DNA from: Spongisporangium articulatum
Lineage (GTDB): Bacteria > Actinomycetota > Actinomycetes > Actinomycetales > Kineosporiaceae
Length of the DNA stretch: 64,000 nucleotides
Assembly: GCF_044465595.1 (NCBI RefSeq)
Contig: NZ_JBITLV010000006.1
Span: 1-64,000, forward strand
Direction of reading: 5' to 3'
In this document: in pieces, positions 24,705 through 32,900 of the stretch
Layout of the letters: each line of letters begins with the position of its first letter
Numbering within the stretch: position 1 is the stretch's first letter
Position numbers and translations under genes: made by a program
The notes under the pieces: generated by a model
What the model was told of the DNA's origin: nothing
The model's database searches: none
What the model saw: the letters and a program-made list of their open reading frames with translations, nothing else

Positions 24705-25091
24705 ATGTCGAAGCAGGCCGTTCAGCTGACGTCTCGCCCCGGTGAATCCGGTCCGAGCCCGGCGTGCTGCACGCCGACGAACGGCGCGGCCATGCCGGTC
24801 GAACAAGCCGTCGACCTGGCGAAGATGTTCAAGGCGCTGGGCGACCCGGTGCGCCTGCGCCTGCTGTCGTTGATCGCCGCACACGCCCCCGAGGCGTGCG
24901 TGTGCGACCTGACCGACGCCTTCGACCTCACCGGCCCGACCATCTCGTACCACCTGAAGACATTGCGGCAGGCCGGCCTGGTCGACTGCGTGCGCCGGGG
25001 GACCTGGGTCTACTACTGGATCCGGCCGGAGGTCCTGACAGCGATGGGGGACCTGCTGGCCGGCTTCGACAGCAGGCCGCAGGTCGCGTGA
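24705..25091 (+). CDS. arsR: ArsR-family arsenite-responsive repressor
   Basis: This 128-residue winged-helix repressor has vicinal Cys21-Cys22 near the N-terminus and Cys65/Cys67 in EACVCDL, an arrangement like Corynebacterium ArsR, where two N-terminal cysteines and one in helix alpha-3 hold As(III). The recognition helix is LTGPTISYHLKTLRQAGLV. ATG 24705 has no good ribosome site. The stop overlaps the aquaporin start (GTGA). It likely represses the ars genes until arsenite or antimonite binds. Confidence 0.9.
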   Translation: MSKQAVQLTSRPGESGPSPACCTPTNGAAMPVEQAVDLAKMFKALGDPVRLRLLSLIAAHAPEACVCDLTDAFDLTGPTISYHLKTLRQAGLVDCVRRGTWVYYWIRPEVLTAMGDLLAGFDSRPQVA

Positions 25092-25774
25092 GGCTGAGCC
25101 CCCGGGCCCTCCTGGCCGAGCTGGTCGGGACCGCCCTCCTGGTCACGGTGGTCGTCGGTTCGGGGATCGCCGCGCAGCGGCTGTCGCCCGGCGACCTCGG
25201 GCTGCAGCTGCTGGAGAACAGCACCGCGACCGTGTTCGGCCTCGCCGTGCTGATCGTCCTGTTCGGTCCGGCCTCCGGCGCCCACTTCAACCCCGTCGTC
25301 ACGCTCGTCGAGCGGCTGCTGGGCGGGGCGGGTGGCCGTCGCCTCCCCGGCGTCGAGGTCGTCGCCTACTGGGCCGCCCAGATCGCCGGCGCCGTGCTCG
25401 GCGCCATCCTGGCCAACGCGATGTACGACCTGAACCCGGTCAGCATCTCCGCGCACCAACGGTTCACCGCCGCGACCGGGCTGGCCGAGATCGTGGCCAC
25501 CGCCGGGCTGGTCAGCCTCGTCTTCGCCCTCGCCCGGACGGGGCGCAGCGCCTTGGCCGCCCCCGCCGTCGGCGCCTACATCGGCTCCGCCTACTGGTTC
25601 ACCAGCTCGACGTCGTTCGCCAACCCGGCCGTGACGATCGGGCGGATGTTCTCCGACACCTTCGCAGGCATCGCGCCGGCCTCCGTCCCCGGCTTCCTCG
25701 GCGCCCAGCTCGTCGGGGCCCTGCTGGGTGCGGGTCTGGTGATCGCCCTCTACCCCGAAAGGACCGCATCATGA
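25088..25774 (+). CDS. Aquaglyceroporin-like channel in the ars operon
   Basis: This 228-residue MIP-family channel has the two half-helix motifs FNPV (about residue 67) and ANPA (about residue 179) in six hydrophobic segments. Aquaporins inside ars operons, such as Sinorhizobium AqpS, let arsenite made by ArsC leave down its gradient; the context argues for that role here. GTG 25088 overlaps the arsR stop, and its own stop overlaps arsC (ATGA), so all three are one message. Confidence 0.85.
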   Translation: MRLSPRALLAELVGTALLVTVVVGSGIAAQRLSPGDLGLQLLENSTATVFGLAVLIVLFGPASGAHFNPVVTLVERLLGGAGGRRLPGVEVVAYWAAQIAGAVLGAILANAMYDLNPVSISAHQRFTAATGLAEIVATAGLVSLVFALARTGRSALAAPAVGAYIGSAYWFTSSTSFANPAVTIGRMFSDTFAGIAPASVPGFLGAQLVGALLGAGLVIALYPERTAS

Positions 25775-26190
25775 GCACGGCCGTCCCCGGTTCCAAGCCG
25801 TCCGTCCTGTTCGTCTGTGTCCACAACGCCGGCCGCTCCCAGATGGCCGCCGGCTGGCTCACCGCCCTGGCCGGTGACGCGATCGAGGTCCGCTCCGCCG
25901 GCACGGCCCCGGCCGATCAGGTCAACCCGGTCGCCGTCGAGGCGATGCGCGAGGTCGGCATCGACATCACCGCCGCCACCCCGAAAGTCCTCACCGGGGA
26001 AGCCGTTCAGGCCAGCGACGTGGTCATCACCATGGGCTGCGGCGACACGTGCCCGTACTACCCGGGCACCCGCTACCTCGACTGGACGCTCGACGACCCG
26101 GCCGGTCAGAGCATCGAGGCCGTGCGACCCATCCGCGACGAGATCCGCCGCCGCGTCGAGGGGCTGATCGCCGAACTGCTCCCGTCCTGA
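25771..26190 (+). CDS. arsC: Arsenate reductase (low-molecular-weight phosphatase type)
   Basis: This 139-residue arsenate reductase has the P-loop CVHNAGRS (Cys16 to Arg22) and a later pair Cys90 and Cys94 in GCGDTCP, the three cysteines of the redox relay used by thioredoxin-linked enzymes. Asp109 is the general acid. It reduces arsenate to arsenite for export through the neighbouring channel. Whether thioredoxin or mycothiol regenerates it cannot be told. It is the last gene of the operon; a large palindrome follows 65 bp later. Confidence 0.9.
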   Translation: MSTAVPGSKPSVLFVCVHNAGRSQMAAGWLTALAGDAIEVRSAGTAPADQVNPVAVEAMREVGIDITAATPKVLTGEAVQASDVVITMGCGDTCPYYPGTRYLDWTLDDPAGQSIEAVRPIRDEIRRRVEGLIAELLPS

Positions 26191-26254
26191 CGGGCAGCAG
26201 CTAGGCAGAAGAGCAGAGCGCTCAGTCTGTGGTTCCGGCGGTTGGAACTGCCTC

Positions 26255-26326
26255 GCTCATACACCCGGTATCCACCGCTAAAGGGTCGGAGGCCGCCGCC
26301 TAGCGGTGGTTTCGGGGAGTATGAGC
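26255..26326. repeat. 72-bp imperfect palindrome
   Basis: GCTCATAC (26255-26262) pairs with GTATGAGC (26319-26326), and CCACCGCTA (26272-26280) pairs with TAGCGGTGG (26301-26309). Nine unpaired or partly paired bases on each side separate the stems, and the loop is 20 bases. It sits between arsC and the tRNA operon terminator. It has no T-tract; it could be a mobile palindrome or a structured RNA. Confidence 0.65.
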
Positions 26327-26363
26327 CCAGTACGTGCCCGGCCGCAGTCGCCAAACGAAGAAA

Positions 26364-26382
26364 CCCCCAGCTGAGCTGGGGG
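26364..26382 (-). terminator. Terminator of the tRNA Gly-Cys-Val operon
   Basis: CCCCCAGC-TGA-GCTGGGGG is a perfect 8-bp stem with a 3-base loop. On the minus strand it is followed by TTTCTTC, and it lies just past the 3' end of tRNA-Val, so it is a good intrinsic terminator for transcripts running leftward. Confidence 0.8.
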
Positions 26383-26389
26383 TTCTTGG

Positions 26390-26461
26390 TGGGCGATACA
26401 AGGATTGAACTTGTGACCTCTTCCGTGTCAAGGAAGCGCTCTCCCACTGAGCTAATCGCCC
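26390..26461 (-). tRNA. tRNA-Val(GAC)
   Basis: The 72-nt gene folds as a cloverleaf. The acceptor stem is GGGCGAT with ATCGCCC and discriminator A, and the anticodon stem is CTTCC-TTGACAC-GGAAG with anticodon GAC. CCA is not encoded. It is last of three tRNA genes read leftward. Confidence 0.95.
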
Positions 26462-26494
26462 GTGACCGGCGCGGAACCGGTCGCGATGGGAACG

Positions 26495-26565
26495 AGGTGG
26501 AGACGGGATTTGAACCCGTGTAGACGGCTTTGCAGGCCGTTGCCTCGCCTCTCGGCCACTCCACC
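26495..26565 (-). tRNA. tRNA-Cys(GCA)
   Basis: The 71-nt gene has acceptor stem GGTGGAG with CTCCACC and discriminator U, and anticodon loop CTGCAAA with anticodon GCA. CCA is not encoded. It is the middle gene of the Gly-Cys-Val tRNA operon. Confidence 0.95.
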
Positions 26566-26598
26566 GTGAGGCTTGTCCAACCTCGGCTAGACCCTCCG

Positions 26599-26671
26599 AG
26601 CGGACGACGGGATTCGAACCCGCGACCCTCACCTTGGCAAGGTGATGCTCTACCAACTGAGCCACGTCCGC
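26599..26671 (-). tRNA. tRNA-Gly(GCC)
   Basis: The 73-nt gene has acceptor stem GCGGACG with CGTCCGC and discriminator U, and anticodon loop TTGCCAA with anticodon GCC. CCA is not encoded. It is the first gene of the leftward tRNA operon. Confidence 0.95.
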
Positions 26672-26725
26672 ATGCGCGCAACAGGACCCCACCAAGATCG
26701 TGGGGCGCCCTCCGAGCGCTCCGTA

Positions 26726-26756
26726 ACGTTAGCCGAACCGCCGAGCACTAGTCCAA
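26726..26756 (-). promoter_or_regulatory. Possible promoter of the tRNA operon
   Basis: On the minus strand TTGGAC (26751-26756) and TAACGT (26726-26731) lie 19 bp apart, about 55 bases upstream of tRNA-Gly. The -35 is good; the spacing is two bases longer than ideal. Confidence 0.4.
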
Positions 26757-26786
26757 CCGGATCGCCGGTGTCGCGCACGCCCTGGC

Positions 26787-26798
26787 TACCTTGTGGCT
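26787..26798 (+). promoter_or_regulatory. Leaderless-type -10 box of pabB
   Basis: TACCTT at 26787-26792 is followed by six bases and GTG 26799. This makes GTG 26799 a better start than GTG 26793, which would lie upstream of the predicted transcription start. Confidence 0.5.
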
Positions 26799-27845
26799 GT
26801 GACCACCCCCGGCCGGCGTCCGAGCGGCCCCGCCGCCTGGTTCGGCGGCACCCTGGCCACCGGACTCTCGCGCGTCACGGACGACCCGGACGAACTGGAC
26901 AGCGGCGGCTGGTGGGCGGTGCTGGTCACCTTCGAGGGGGAGCGCCGGTTCTACCGCTTCGACCACCGGACGCCGTCCGCCCGGCCCCCGTCGTCCACGC
27001 CCCTCCCGCCGCGGGAACCGTGGGTGTCCTCGCTGGACCGGCCCGCCTACGAGCGCGCGGTCGGGCAGATCCGGGACCGGATCCGCGAGGGCGACGTCTA
27101 CCAGGTCAACCTCTGCCGCACGCTGAGCACGCCGCAGCACCCGGACGACGACCCGTGGGCCCTGGCGGCCGCCCTGGCGGACCACAACCCGGCCCCCTGG
27201 GCGGGGGTGATCGACGCCCCGGCGAGTGGCGACGTCCGGGCGACCCGGCTCGTGACGGCGTCCCCCGAACTGGGCCTGGCCCGCGACGGCCTGCAGCTCA
27301 CCAGCTCGCCGATCAAGGGAACCGCCCCCACGGCGGCCGAGCTGCTGCCCAAGGACACGGCCGAGAACGTGATGATCGTCGACCTCGTCCGCAACGACCT
27401 GCAGCGGGTCTGCGAACCGGGCACGGTCGCCGTCCCGGCCCTCCTGACCGTCGAGCACCACCCGGGTCTGGTGCACCTGGTCTCGACCGTGAGCGGCACG
27501 CTGCGACCCGGTACGGGCTGGCGGGCGATCCTCGAGGCGCTGACCCCGGCGGGTTCGGTGTCGGGAGCGCCGAAGTCGAGCGCCCTGACCGCGATCCGGG
27601 CGCTGGAACCCGTCGAGCGCGGGCCGTACTGCGGTCTGGTCGGATTCGTCGATGCGGACGCCGGATGTGCGAGGCTGGCCGTCGCGATCCGGACGTTCTG
27701 GTGGGACGACGGGCGCCTGCACTTCGGGACGGGCGCCGGCATCACCTGGGGGTCGGATCCGCGACGCGAGTGGGACGAGACGGAACTGAAGGCTCGCCAC
27801 CTGGTCAGGGTGGCCGGCGGGATGGCGAGGCAGGGACAGCCGTGA
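26799..27845 (+). CDS. pabB: Aminodeoxychorismate synthase component I
   Basis: This 348-residue chorismate-using enzyme makes 4-amino-4-deoxychorismate for folate synthesis. The PIKGT motif (SSPIKGTAPTA), with its lysine, marks PabB and separates it from anthranilate synthase, which has PIAGT. VMIVDLVRNDLQRV and the late GAGITWGSDP are family hallmarks. The glutaminase partner PabA is not in the window. Its stop overlaps the next gene (GTGA), which encodes the following step. Confidence 0.9.
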   Translation: MTTPGRRPSGPAAWFGGTLATGLSRVTDDPDELDSGGWWAVLVTFEGERRFYRFDHRTPSARPPSSTPLPPREPWVSSLDRPAYERAVGQIRDRIREGDVYQVNLCRTLSTPQHPDDDPWALAAALADHNPAPWAGVIDAPASGDVRATRLVTASPELGLARDGLQLTSSPIKGTAPTAAELLPKDTAENVMIVDLVRNDLQRVCEPGTVAVPALLTVEHHPGLVHLVSTVSGTLRPGTGWRAILEALTPAGSVSGAPKSSALTAIRALEPVERGPYCGLVGFVDADAGCARLAVAIRTFWWDDGRLHFGTGAGITWGSDPRREWDETELKARHLVRVAGGMARQGQP

Positions 27846-28687
27846 CGACTCTGTGGGTGAACGGGCGCATCGTGGCGCCGGGGGAGTCGGGCGTATCCGC
27901 CCTCGACCACGGTCTGACCGTCGGGGACGGCATCTTCGAGACGGCCCTGGTGGACGACGGGCGCCCGTTCGCGCTCACCCGGCACCTGCGTCGCCTGGAG
28001 CGGTCGGCCGCGCTGGTCGGGATGAGCACACCCACCGAGACCGAGATCCGGGCCGCGATCGAGGAGACCCTGGCCGCCGCGGCCGCGACCAGCCCGGTGA
28101 CGCACGGGCGGCTGCGCATCACGGTCACCTCGGGCGTGGGGCCGCTGGGCTCCGACCGGGGCGACGCCGCGCCGTCCCTGATCGTCGGCGTGGTGCCGAC
28201 GGGCGCCTGGCCGGCCGAGGTCCGGGCCGTGACCGTGCCCTGGACCCGCAACGAGCGCTCGGCCGTGGCCGGCGCCAAGACGACCTCCTACGCCGAGAAC
28301 GTGGTGGCTCTGGCCGAGGCGCACCGGCGCGACGCGCACGAGGCGCTGCTGGCCAACACCCGCGGCGAGCTGTGCGAGGGCACCGGCTCGAACGTCGTGG
28401 TGGTGCTGGACGGCGAACTGCTCACCCCGCCGCTGAGCTCCGGCTGCCTCGCGGGCATCACCCGGGAGCTGTTTCTCGAGTGGGCCGGTCAGGAGGGCCT
28501 GGCGGTGGTCGAGAAGGACCTGCCGTTCGACGTCCTGGCCGAGGCCGAAGGCGTGCTGCTGACCAGCTCGACCCGCGGCGTCCAGCCCCTGGCGGCGATC
28601 GACGGGCGCCCGCTCGAGCGCACCGAGGCGGGGGAGAAGGCGCGCGAGCTGTACGACCGGCGCGCCGCCGAGGGCATCGACCCCTGA
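27842..28687 (+). CDS. pabC: Aminodeoxychorismate lyase (class IV PLP enzyme)
   Basis: This 281-residue fold-type IV PLP enzyme has the PLP lysine in VAGAKTTSYAENV. The opening VNGRIV ... DHGLTVGDGIFET and LCEGTGSNVVVV are typical. It releases pyruvate from aminodeoxychorismate to give p-aminobenzoate. A branched-chain or D-amino acid aminotransferase would look similar, but translational overlap with pabB decides for PabC. The stop is followed by a structured element and a terminator. Confidence 0.88.
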   Translation: MTTLWVNGRIVAPGESGVSALDHGLTVGDGIFETALVDDGRPFALTRHLRRLERSAALVGMSTPTETEIRAAIEETLAAAAATSPVTHGRLRITVTSGVGPLGSDRGDAAPSLIVGVVPTGAWPAEVRAVTVPWTRNERSAVAGAKTTSYAENVVALAEAHRRDAHEALLANTRGELCEGTGSNVVVVLDGELLTPPLSSGCLAGITRELFLEWAGQEGLAVVEKDLPFDVLAEAEGVLLTSSTRGVQPLAAIDGRPLERTEAGEKARELYDRRAAEGIDP

Positions 28688-28696
28688 CCCGCAGGT

Positions 28697-28765
28697 CAAG
28701 ATCATCGCGAGGGTGCGCGGATGGTGAGTCGAACTCGCACTCCCTGCACCCAGCCGGTGATCTTG
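28697..28765. repeat. 69-bp nested palindrome after pabC
   Basis: Three nested stems are present: CAAGATCA/TGATCTTG (28697-28704 and 28758-28765), GGGTGC/GCACCC (28711-28716 and 28746-28751) and GTGAGT/ACTCGC (28724-28729 and 28733-28738, one G-T pair) around a CGA loop. The internal loops are of similar size on both sides (6-7 bases), giving a regular rod. It is not a tRNA and has no T-tract. Confidence 0.65.
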
Positions 28766-28788
28766 GTCGAGGTCGGCGCGGGCAAAAC

Positions 28789-28826
28789 AGAACGGACCGG
28801 CACTCCTGGGAGGGCCGGCCCGTTCT
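28789..28826. terminator. Bidirectional terminator between pabC and ssgB
   Basis: AGAACGGACCGGC (28789-28801) pairs with GCCGGCCCGTTCT (28814-28826) with one mismatch, a 13-position stem with a 12-base loop. AAAA precedes it on the left, giving a short T-run for the leftward ssgB transcript. It lies between two convergent genes. Confidence 0.75.
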
Positions 28827-28842
28827 GACGGGTATGAAGGGC

Positions 28843-29253
28843 TCAGGTGAGCAGGCGCGCCACCGCGGCGTCCAGGTCGAGGTACAGGCTCTCCTCGCCG
28901 TCCGGCACCACCAGGGCGGTGCGGTCGAGGAAGGTGCGCACGTCGTCCGCGGCGGCCTCCAGCACGGCCTGCCCGTCGGGCGAGGTCAGCGAGATCATGA
29001 CCAGCTCCCGGCCGGTGCCCCACGAGGGCCACACGTGCACGTCGCCGTCGCCGATCGGGGTGACGAGCCCGGTGCGCAGCAGGTCGCGGGCGAAGACCCA
29101 CTCGACCTCCATGCCGTCCCCGGAGAACACGGCGCGCACCGCGTAGGGGTCGGCCGCGCTGTACCGCAGGCTCACCGGCAGCGGCACCGCATCGGCGTCC
29201 GCCACCACGAGACGCAGCTGTACCGACGCCTCTACGTCAACTTGCGGCTGCAT
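28843..29253 (-). CDS. ssgB: SsgB-like sporulation and cell-division regulator
   Basis: This 136-residue protein belongs to the SsgA-like family, found only in actinobacteria. The stretches LRYSAADPYAVRAVF, VEWVFARDLL and GDVHVWPS are the family core, and the overall match is to SsgB. In Streptomyces, SsgB recruits FtsZ to septum sites during sporulation. AAGGAG a few bases upstream fixes ATG 29253; a longer reading to 29286 lacks a ribosome site. Its neighbour TIGR02611 is the usual one in this core region. Confidence 0.9.
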   Translation of the reverse strand: MQPQVDVEASVQLRLVVADADAVPLPVSLRYSAADPYAVRAVFSGDGMEVEWVFARDLLRTGLVTPIGDGDVHVWPSWGTGRELVMISLTSPDGQAVLEAAADDVRTFLDRTALVVPDGEESLYLDLDAAVARLLT

Positions 29254-29430
29254 CTCTCTCCTTCGGTCACTGCTGTCTCCCGGCAAGGCGACTGTAGGTC
29301 ACCGATCACCGGCTCGGGGGGCTCTCCTGGGGGATACGGCCGAAGCTTTCCCCAGACGGGCGTAGCCGAAACCCGCCATAAGGGTGGTGCTGACTCATAG
29401 TGCACGAGCAACAGGGTGAAGGAGGTCGAC

Positions 29431-29472
29431 ATGCCTACTCTCTGCCAATCACCCCTACCCGGTGCGTCATAG
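29431..29472 (+). CDS. Possible 13-codon small ORF with a perfect ribosome site
   Basis: AAGGAGGT (29419-29426) stands four bases before ATG 29431. The frame reads MPTLCQSPLPGAS and stops at TAG 29470, eleven bases before the next gene's GTG. The ribosome site is the strongest in the region, yet the downstream gene appears leaderless. It could be a leader peptide (with one Cys codon) or chance. A -10-like CATAGT lies about 20 bases before the ribosome site. Confidence 0.3.
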   Translation: MPTLCQSPLPGAS

Positions 29473-29482
29473 AGTAGAGGCC
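29470..29482 (+). promoter_or_regulatory. Leaderless-type -10 box of the TIGR02611 gene
   Basis: TAGAGT at 29470-29475 is followed by seven bases and GTG 29483. The TAG of this box is also the stop codon of the possible small ORF just upstream. Confidence 0.4.
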
Positions 29483-29959
29483 GTGACGGACTCGCATAAG
29501 GGGGGAACCGAAGCGGTTTCCGAGCACGAGGATCACGATTCGGACGACAACCCGCTGACCCGGTTCGGGGCCTGGCGGGAATCGGTCCGGCAGCGACCTC
29601 ATGCTTACAGGCTGTATCGGATCGGTGTCGGAGTGCTAGGCGGCGCGATCGTCATCGGCGGCCTGATCCTGATCCCGTTCCCGGGGCCCGGCTGGGTCAT
29701 CGTGTTCATCGGACTGGCCGTGCTGGCCACCGAGTTCACCTGGGCCCAGCGGCTGGAGCGGTTCGCCCGCGCGCAGGTGAAGAAGTGGACCGACTGGGTG
29801 AGCGACCAGTCCTGGCCGGTGCGCATCCTGATCGGCCTGCTGACCTTCGCCTCGGTCGTGGTCGTCCTGTACGCGGTGTTCCTGGTGATCGGGGTGCCCG
29901 GCTGGGTGCCCGACTCGTGGCTGGACCCCATCCCGGACTGGTTGCCGAAACTCGACTGA
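29483..29959 (+). CDS. TIGR02611-family membrane protein
   Basis: This 158-residue actinobacterial membrane protein has an acidic N-terminus of about 45 residues, two adjacent helices around the conserved PFPGPGWVIVFIGLAVLATEF, and a third helix near residue 120. The family function is unknown, but the gene is a regular neighbour of ssgB and tRNA-Val in filamentous actinobacteria. GTG 29483 is chosen from the TANNNT box; GTG 29462 would add seven residues. Confidence 0.75.
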   Translation: MTDSHKGGTEAVSEHEDHDSDDNPLTRFGAWRESVRQRPHAYRLYRIGVGVLGGAIVIGGLILIPFPGPGWVIVFIGLAVLATEFTWAQRLERFARAQVKKWTDWVSDQSWPVRILIGLLTFASVVVVLYAVFLVIGVPGWVPDSWLDPIPDWLPKLD

Positions 29960-29987
29960 GCCGAGCGGGCGCAGGCTGCCTCAGTCG
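29953..29987. terminator. Hairpin spanning both stop codons of a convergent pair
   Basis: CGACTGAG (29953-29960) is perfectly complementary to CTCAGTCG (29980-29987) with a 19-base loop. The TGA of the TIGR02611 gene and the TGA of the opposing diguanylate cyclase gene lie in the two arms. Confidence 0.5.
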
Positions 29988-32900
29988 GTGTGGACGGCGT
30001 ACCGGCCGCGGCCGGCCTCCTTCGCCCGGTACATCGCCCGGTCCGCCCGGGCCAACAGGGTCGCCGGGGTGTCCCCGGGCTCGGCCAGGGCCAGCCCGAC
30101 GGTGGCCCCGACCGTGGCCGGGCGGCCCTCCAGGGTCCACAGCGGTACGGGCTCGGGGACGACGGTCAGCACCCGGTCGGCGACCTGCAGTGCCTCCTCG
30201 GCGGTGATGGCGGGCAGGAGCAGCGCGAACTCGTCGCCGCCCAGCCGCCCGGCCACGGCCCCCGGGACGTCCTGCACGGCCTCGCCGAGTCGACGGGCCA
30301 CGGCCCGCAGGACGGCGTCGCCCGCCTCGTGCCCGAAGGTGTCGTTGACCGGCTTGAACCGGTCGAGATCCACGAACAGCAGCCAGGTCCCTCGACCGGC
30401 GCCCCCACGCGGCCACCCCGGTGACGTCGCGTCCAGCACCTCGGTCAGCGCCTCCTGGATCCGGGCCCGGTTGGGCAGGCCGGTGAGCGCGTCGTGCAGC
30501 ACGAGGTAGGCCAGTTGGTCGCGCAGTTCCTTGCGTTCGCCGATCTCCTGGCACGTGACGATCACGCCGTCCAGGTCGGGGTCGCCGCGCATGTCCGTGC
30601 GGTGCAGGTCGAACCAGGCGACGACTCCGTCGTCGGACAGCAGCCGGACGTCCTGGAGGTGATCGCCGGCGCGCCCGTCCAGGAACGCCGTCACCCGGGC
30701 CCGGTCCTCCCCGACGACGAGGTCGAGGGAGGAGCGCCCGATCGCGGAGTGCGGATCGCGGCCCAGCAGATGGTCCATCGCGGAGCTGGCGAACACGATG
30801 CGGTCGTCCGGGTCGAGCACCAGCACGATGTCGTGGGCGTTGCGCAGCAGCGCGTTGAACCGGCGGTGGGCGCGGGTCTCCTGCCGGCTCCACTGCCAGC
30901 CGCCCAGGCCCATGACCAGCAGGCAGAGCAGCACGCCGCCGAGCAGGACCACGTTGCGTTCCACGCCCCGGTCACGGATGCCGGCGTAGAAGCTGGCCGC
31001 CGGCTGCTGCAGGAGCACGTACTTGTGCATGTCGGGGTCGGCGGTGGAGGGGATGTCCATCCGGGCGGCCAGGGTGACCTGGCCGCTGGCCGTCCCGTCG
31101 TCCAGGAGTTGCGGATGCCCGGCCCGGACCGAGGCCAGCTGCGCGGCGGTCGCCGCCCGCCGGCCGATCAGGTGCTCGCTCCACGAGTGGGTCGTGATGC
31201 CGCTGGGCAGCACCGAGGAGATGCCGCCTTCACCGAGCCCGAGCGAACCGAGGAGCTGCAGCAGCCGCTCCGACGTGCTGTCGGCCAGGCGTTGCGCGAC
31301 CAGCAGGACGGCGGCCGTGCGCCGTGCGCCGTGGAGCGTCCGCTCGATCGGGATGGCGTAGGCGGCGAAGCTGACCCCGGCCGACTCCAGGTACGGCACG
31401 TAGGCGACGGCGCCCCCGGCGGCCGTGGCGAAGTTGGCGGTTCCCGGCCGCAGGGCCTGCAGCGCCGGCCCGGGCTCGCCGGTCAGCAGCGTGCCGTCCG
31501 TGCGGTACAGGCCCGCCTGCGCCCCCGTGCCGCCCAGGTCCGACTGGAGCACGGCCTGCAGGACGAGGACGTCGGTCAGCGATCCGTCCAGGGCCCAGGG
31601 GGCGTCGCTGACCGGTCGTTGCAGCCGGTCGGCGCCGGCCAGCACCGACGCGTAGTCCGCGACCCGGCCGGTGATGTCCAACCGCTCGGCGATGCGCTGC
31701 TGCTCGGCCGTCCCCTGGGCCTGGGCGGCACTCCACAGGCCGATCCCGGCCACGGCGACGATCGCCGTCCCGGTCGCGACGAGCGCCGGGAGGATGCCAC
31801 CGCCCCGCCGTCCCTGCCGGGCCGGTTCGCTCTCCCGGGCCGGGGTCCGGGCCCGCTCGCTGCGGGCGCCGCCCGCCGTCACCAGGCCCCCCATCAGGGC
31901 GTCCGCCGATGGGAACATCGGCGGCGCACCCGGAGACTGCAACTCGCGGTCCGGGTCGAGCAGCCATCCGGCCGGAGCCACGGCGATGTGCGAATTCTCC
32001 TGACCGAGGCCGTGTTTCGCCTCGTACATGGCGCGGTCGGCGGCGCGCAGCAGGGCGTCGGCCGAGCGCAGGCCCGGCACGGCCACGGCCACTCCGACGC
32101 TCGCGCCGATCGTCACCATCCGGCCCGTGCCCAGGGAGACCGGCCGGCTGAGTGAGTCGACGACCCGTTGGGCCGTCTCGCGCGCAGTCTGTTCGTCGCC
32201 GTCGCCGAGGACCAGCACGAACTCGTCCCCGCCGTAGCGGGCGACCAGTTCGTCGTCCCGCGTGAGGCGGCGCAGCCGGCCCGCGAGCGCCACCAGCAAC
32301 CGGTCGCCCGCCTCGTGCCCGTGCTCGTCGTTGACCCCCTTGAAGCCGTCGAGGTCGACGAACAGGAGGCCGATCCGTGGGGTGGTCCGCCCGCTCAGCC
32401 GGGTCGCGAGCTCCCGGCCGAGCACGGCCCGGTTGGCCAGCCCGGTCAGCGGGTCGCGGCGGGCCTGCTCGAAGAGTTCGTCCTCGAGCTCCTTGCGCTG
32501 GCCCGTGTCGCGACAGGTGAGCAGGACGCCGGTGAGCAGCTTCTCGCTGGAGACGTCGCCGGCCTGCAGGTCGAACCAGCGGTAGTCGCCGGCCGGCGTC
32601 AGCAGGCGTACGTCGCGCGCGGGACCCGCCGACGCGGGGTCGGCCAGAAGCCGCTCGAGCCGGGGGACGTCGTCCGGGTGCAGGTAGTCGTCGAGGCGGG
32701 CGCCCGCCCAGTCGGCCGCGGCGTACCCGAGCAGCGGCTCCAGGTTGGGGCTGACGAACGAGAGCCGGCCGTCCGAGCCGACCACGAGGATGAGGTCGTG
32801 CGCGCCGGACAGGAGGGCGTGCAGGCGGACCCGGTCGCGACGGGCCTCGCGCAACCGGCGGACCGTGACGGTCAGGAGACCCGCGACGGCCAGGGCGAGG

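Noticed and set aside
26191..26254. An arsenite efflux gene downstream of arsC
   Set aside because: The region to the tRNA operon is non-coding.
28711..28751. A tRNA-like or T-arm-like fragment (GAGTTCGACTC on the minus strand)
   Set aside because: No acceptor, D or anticodon arm can be drawn; the bases belong to the nested palindrome.
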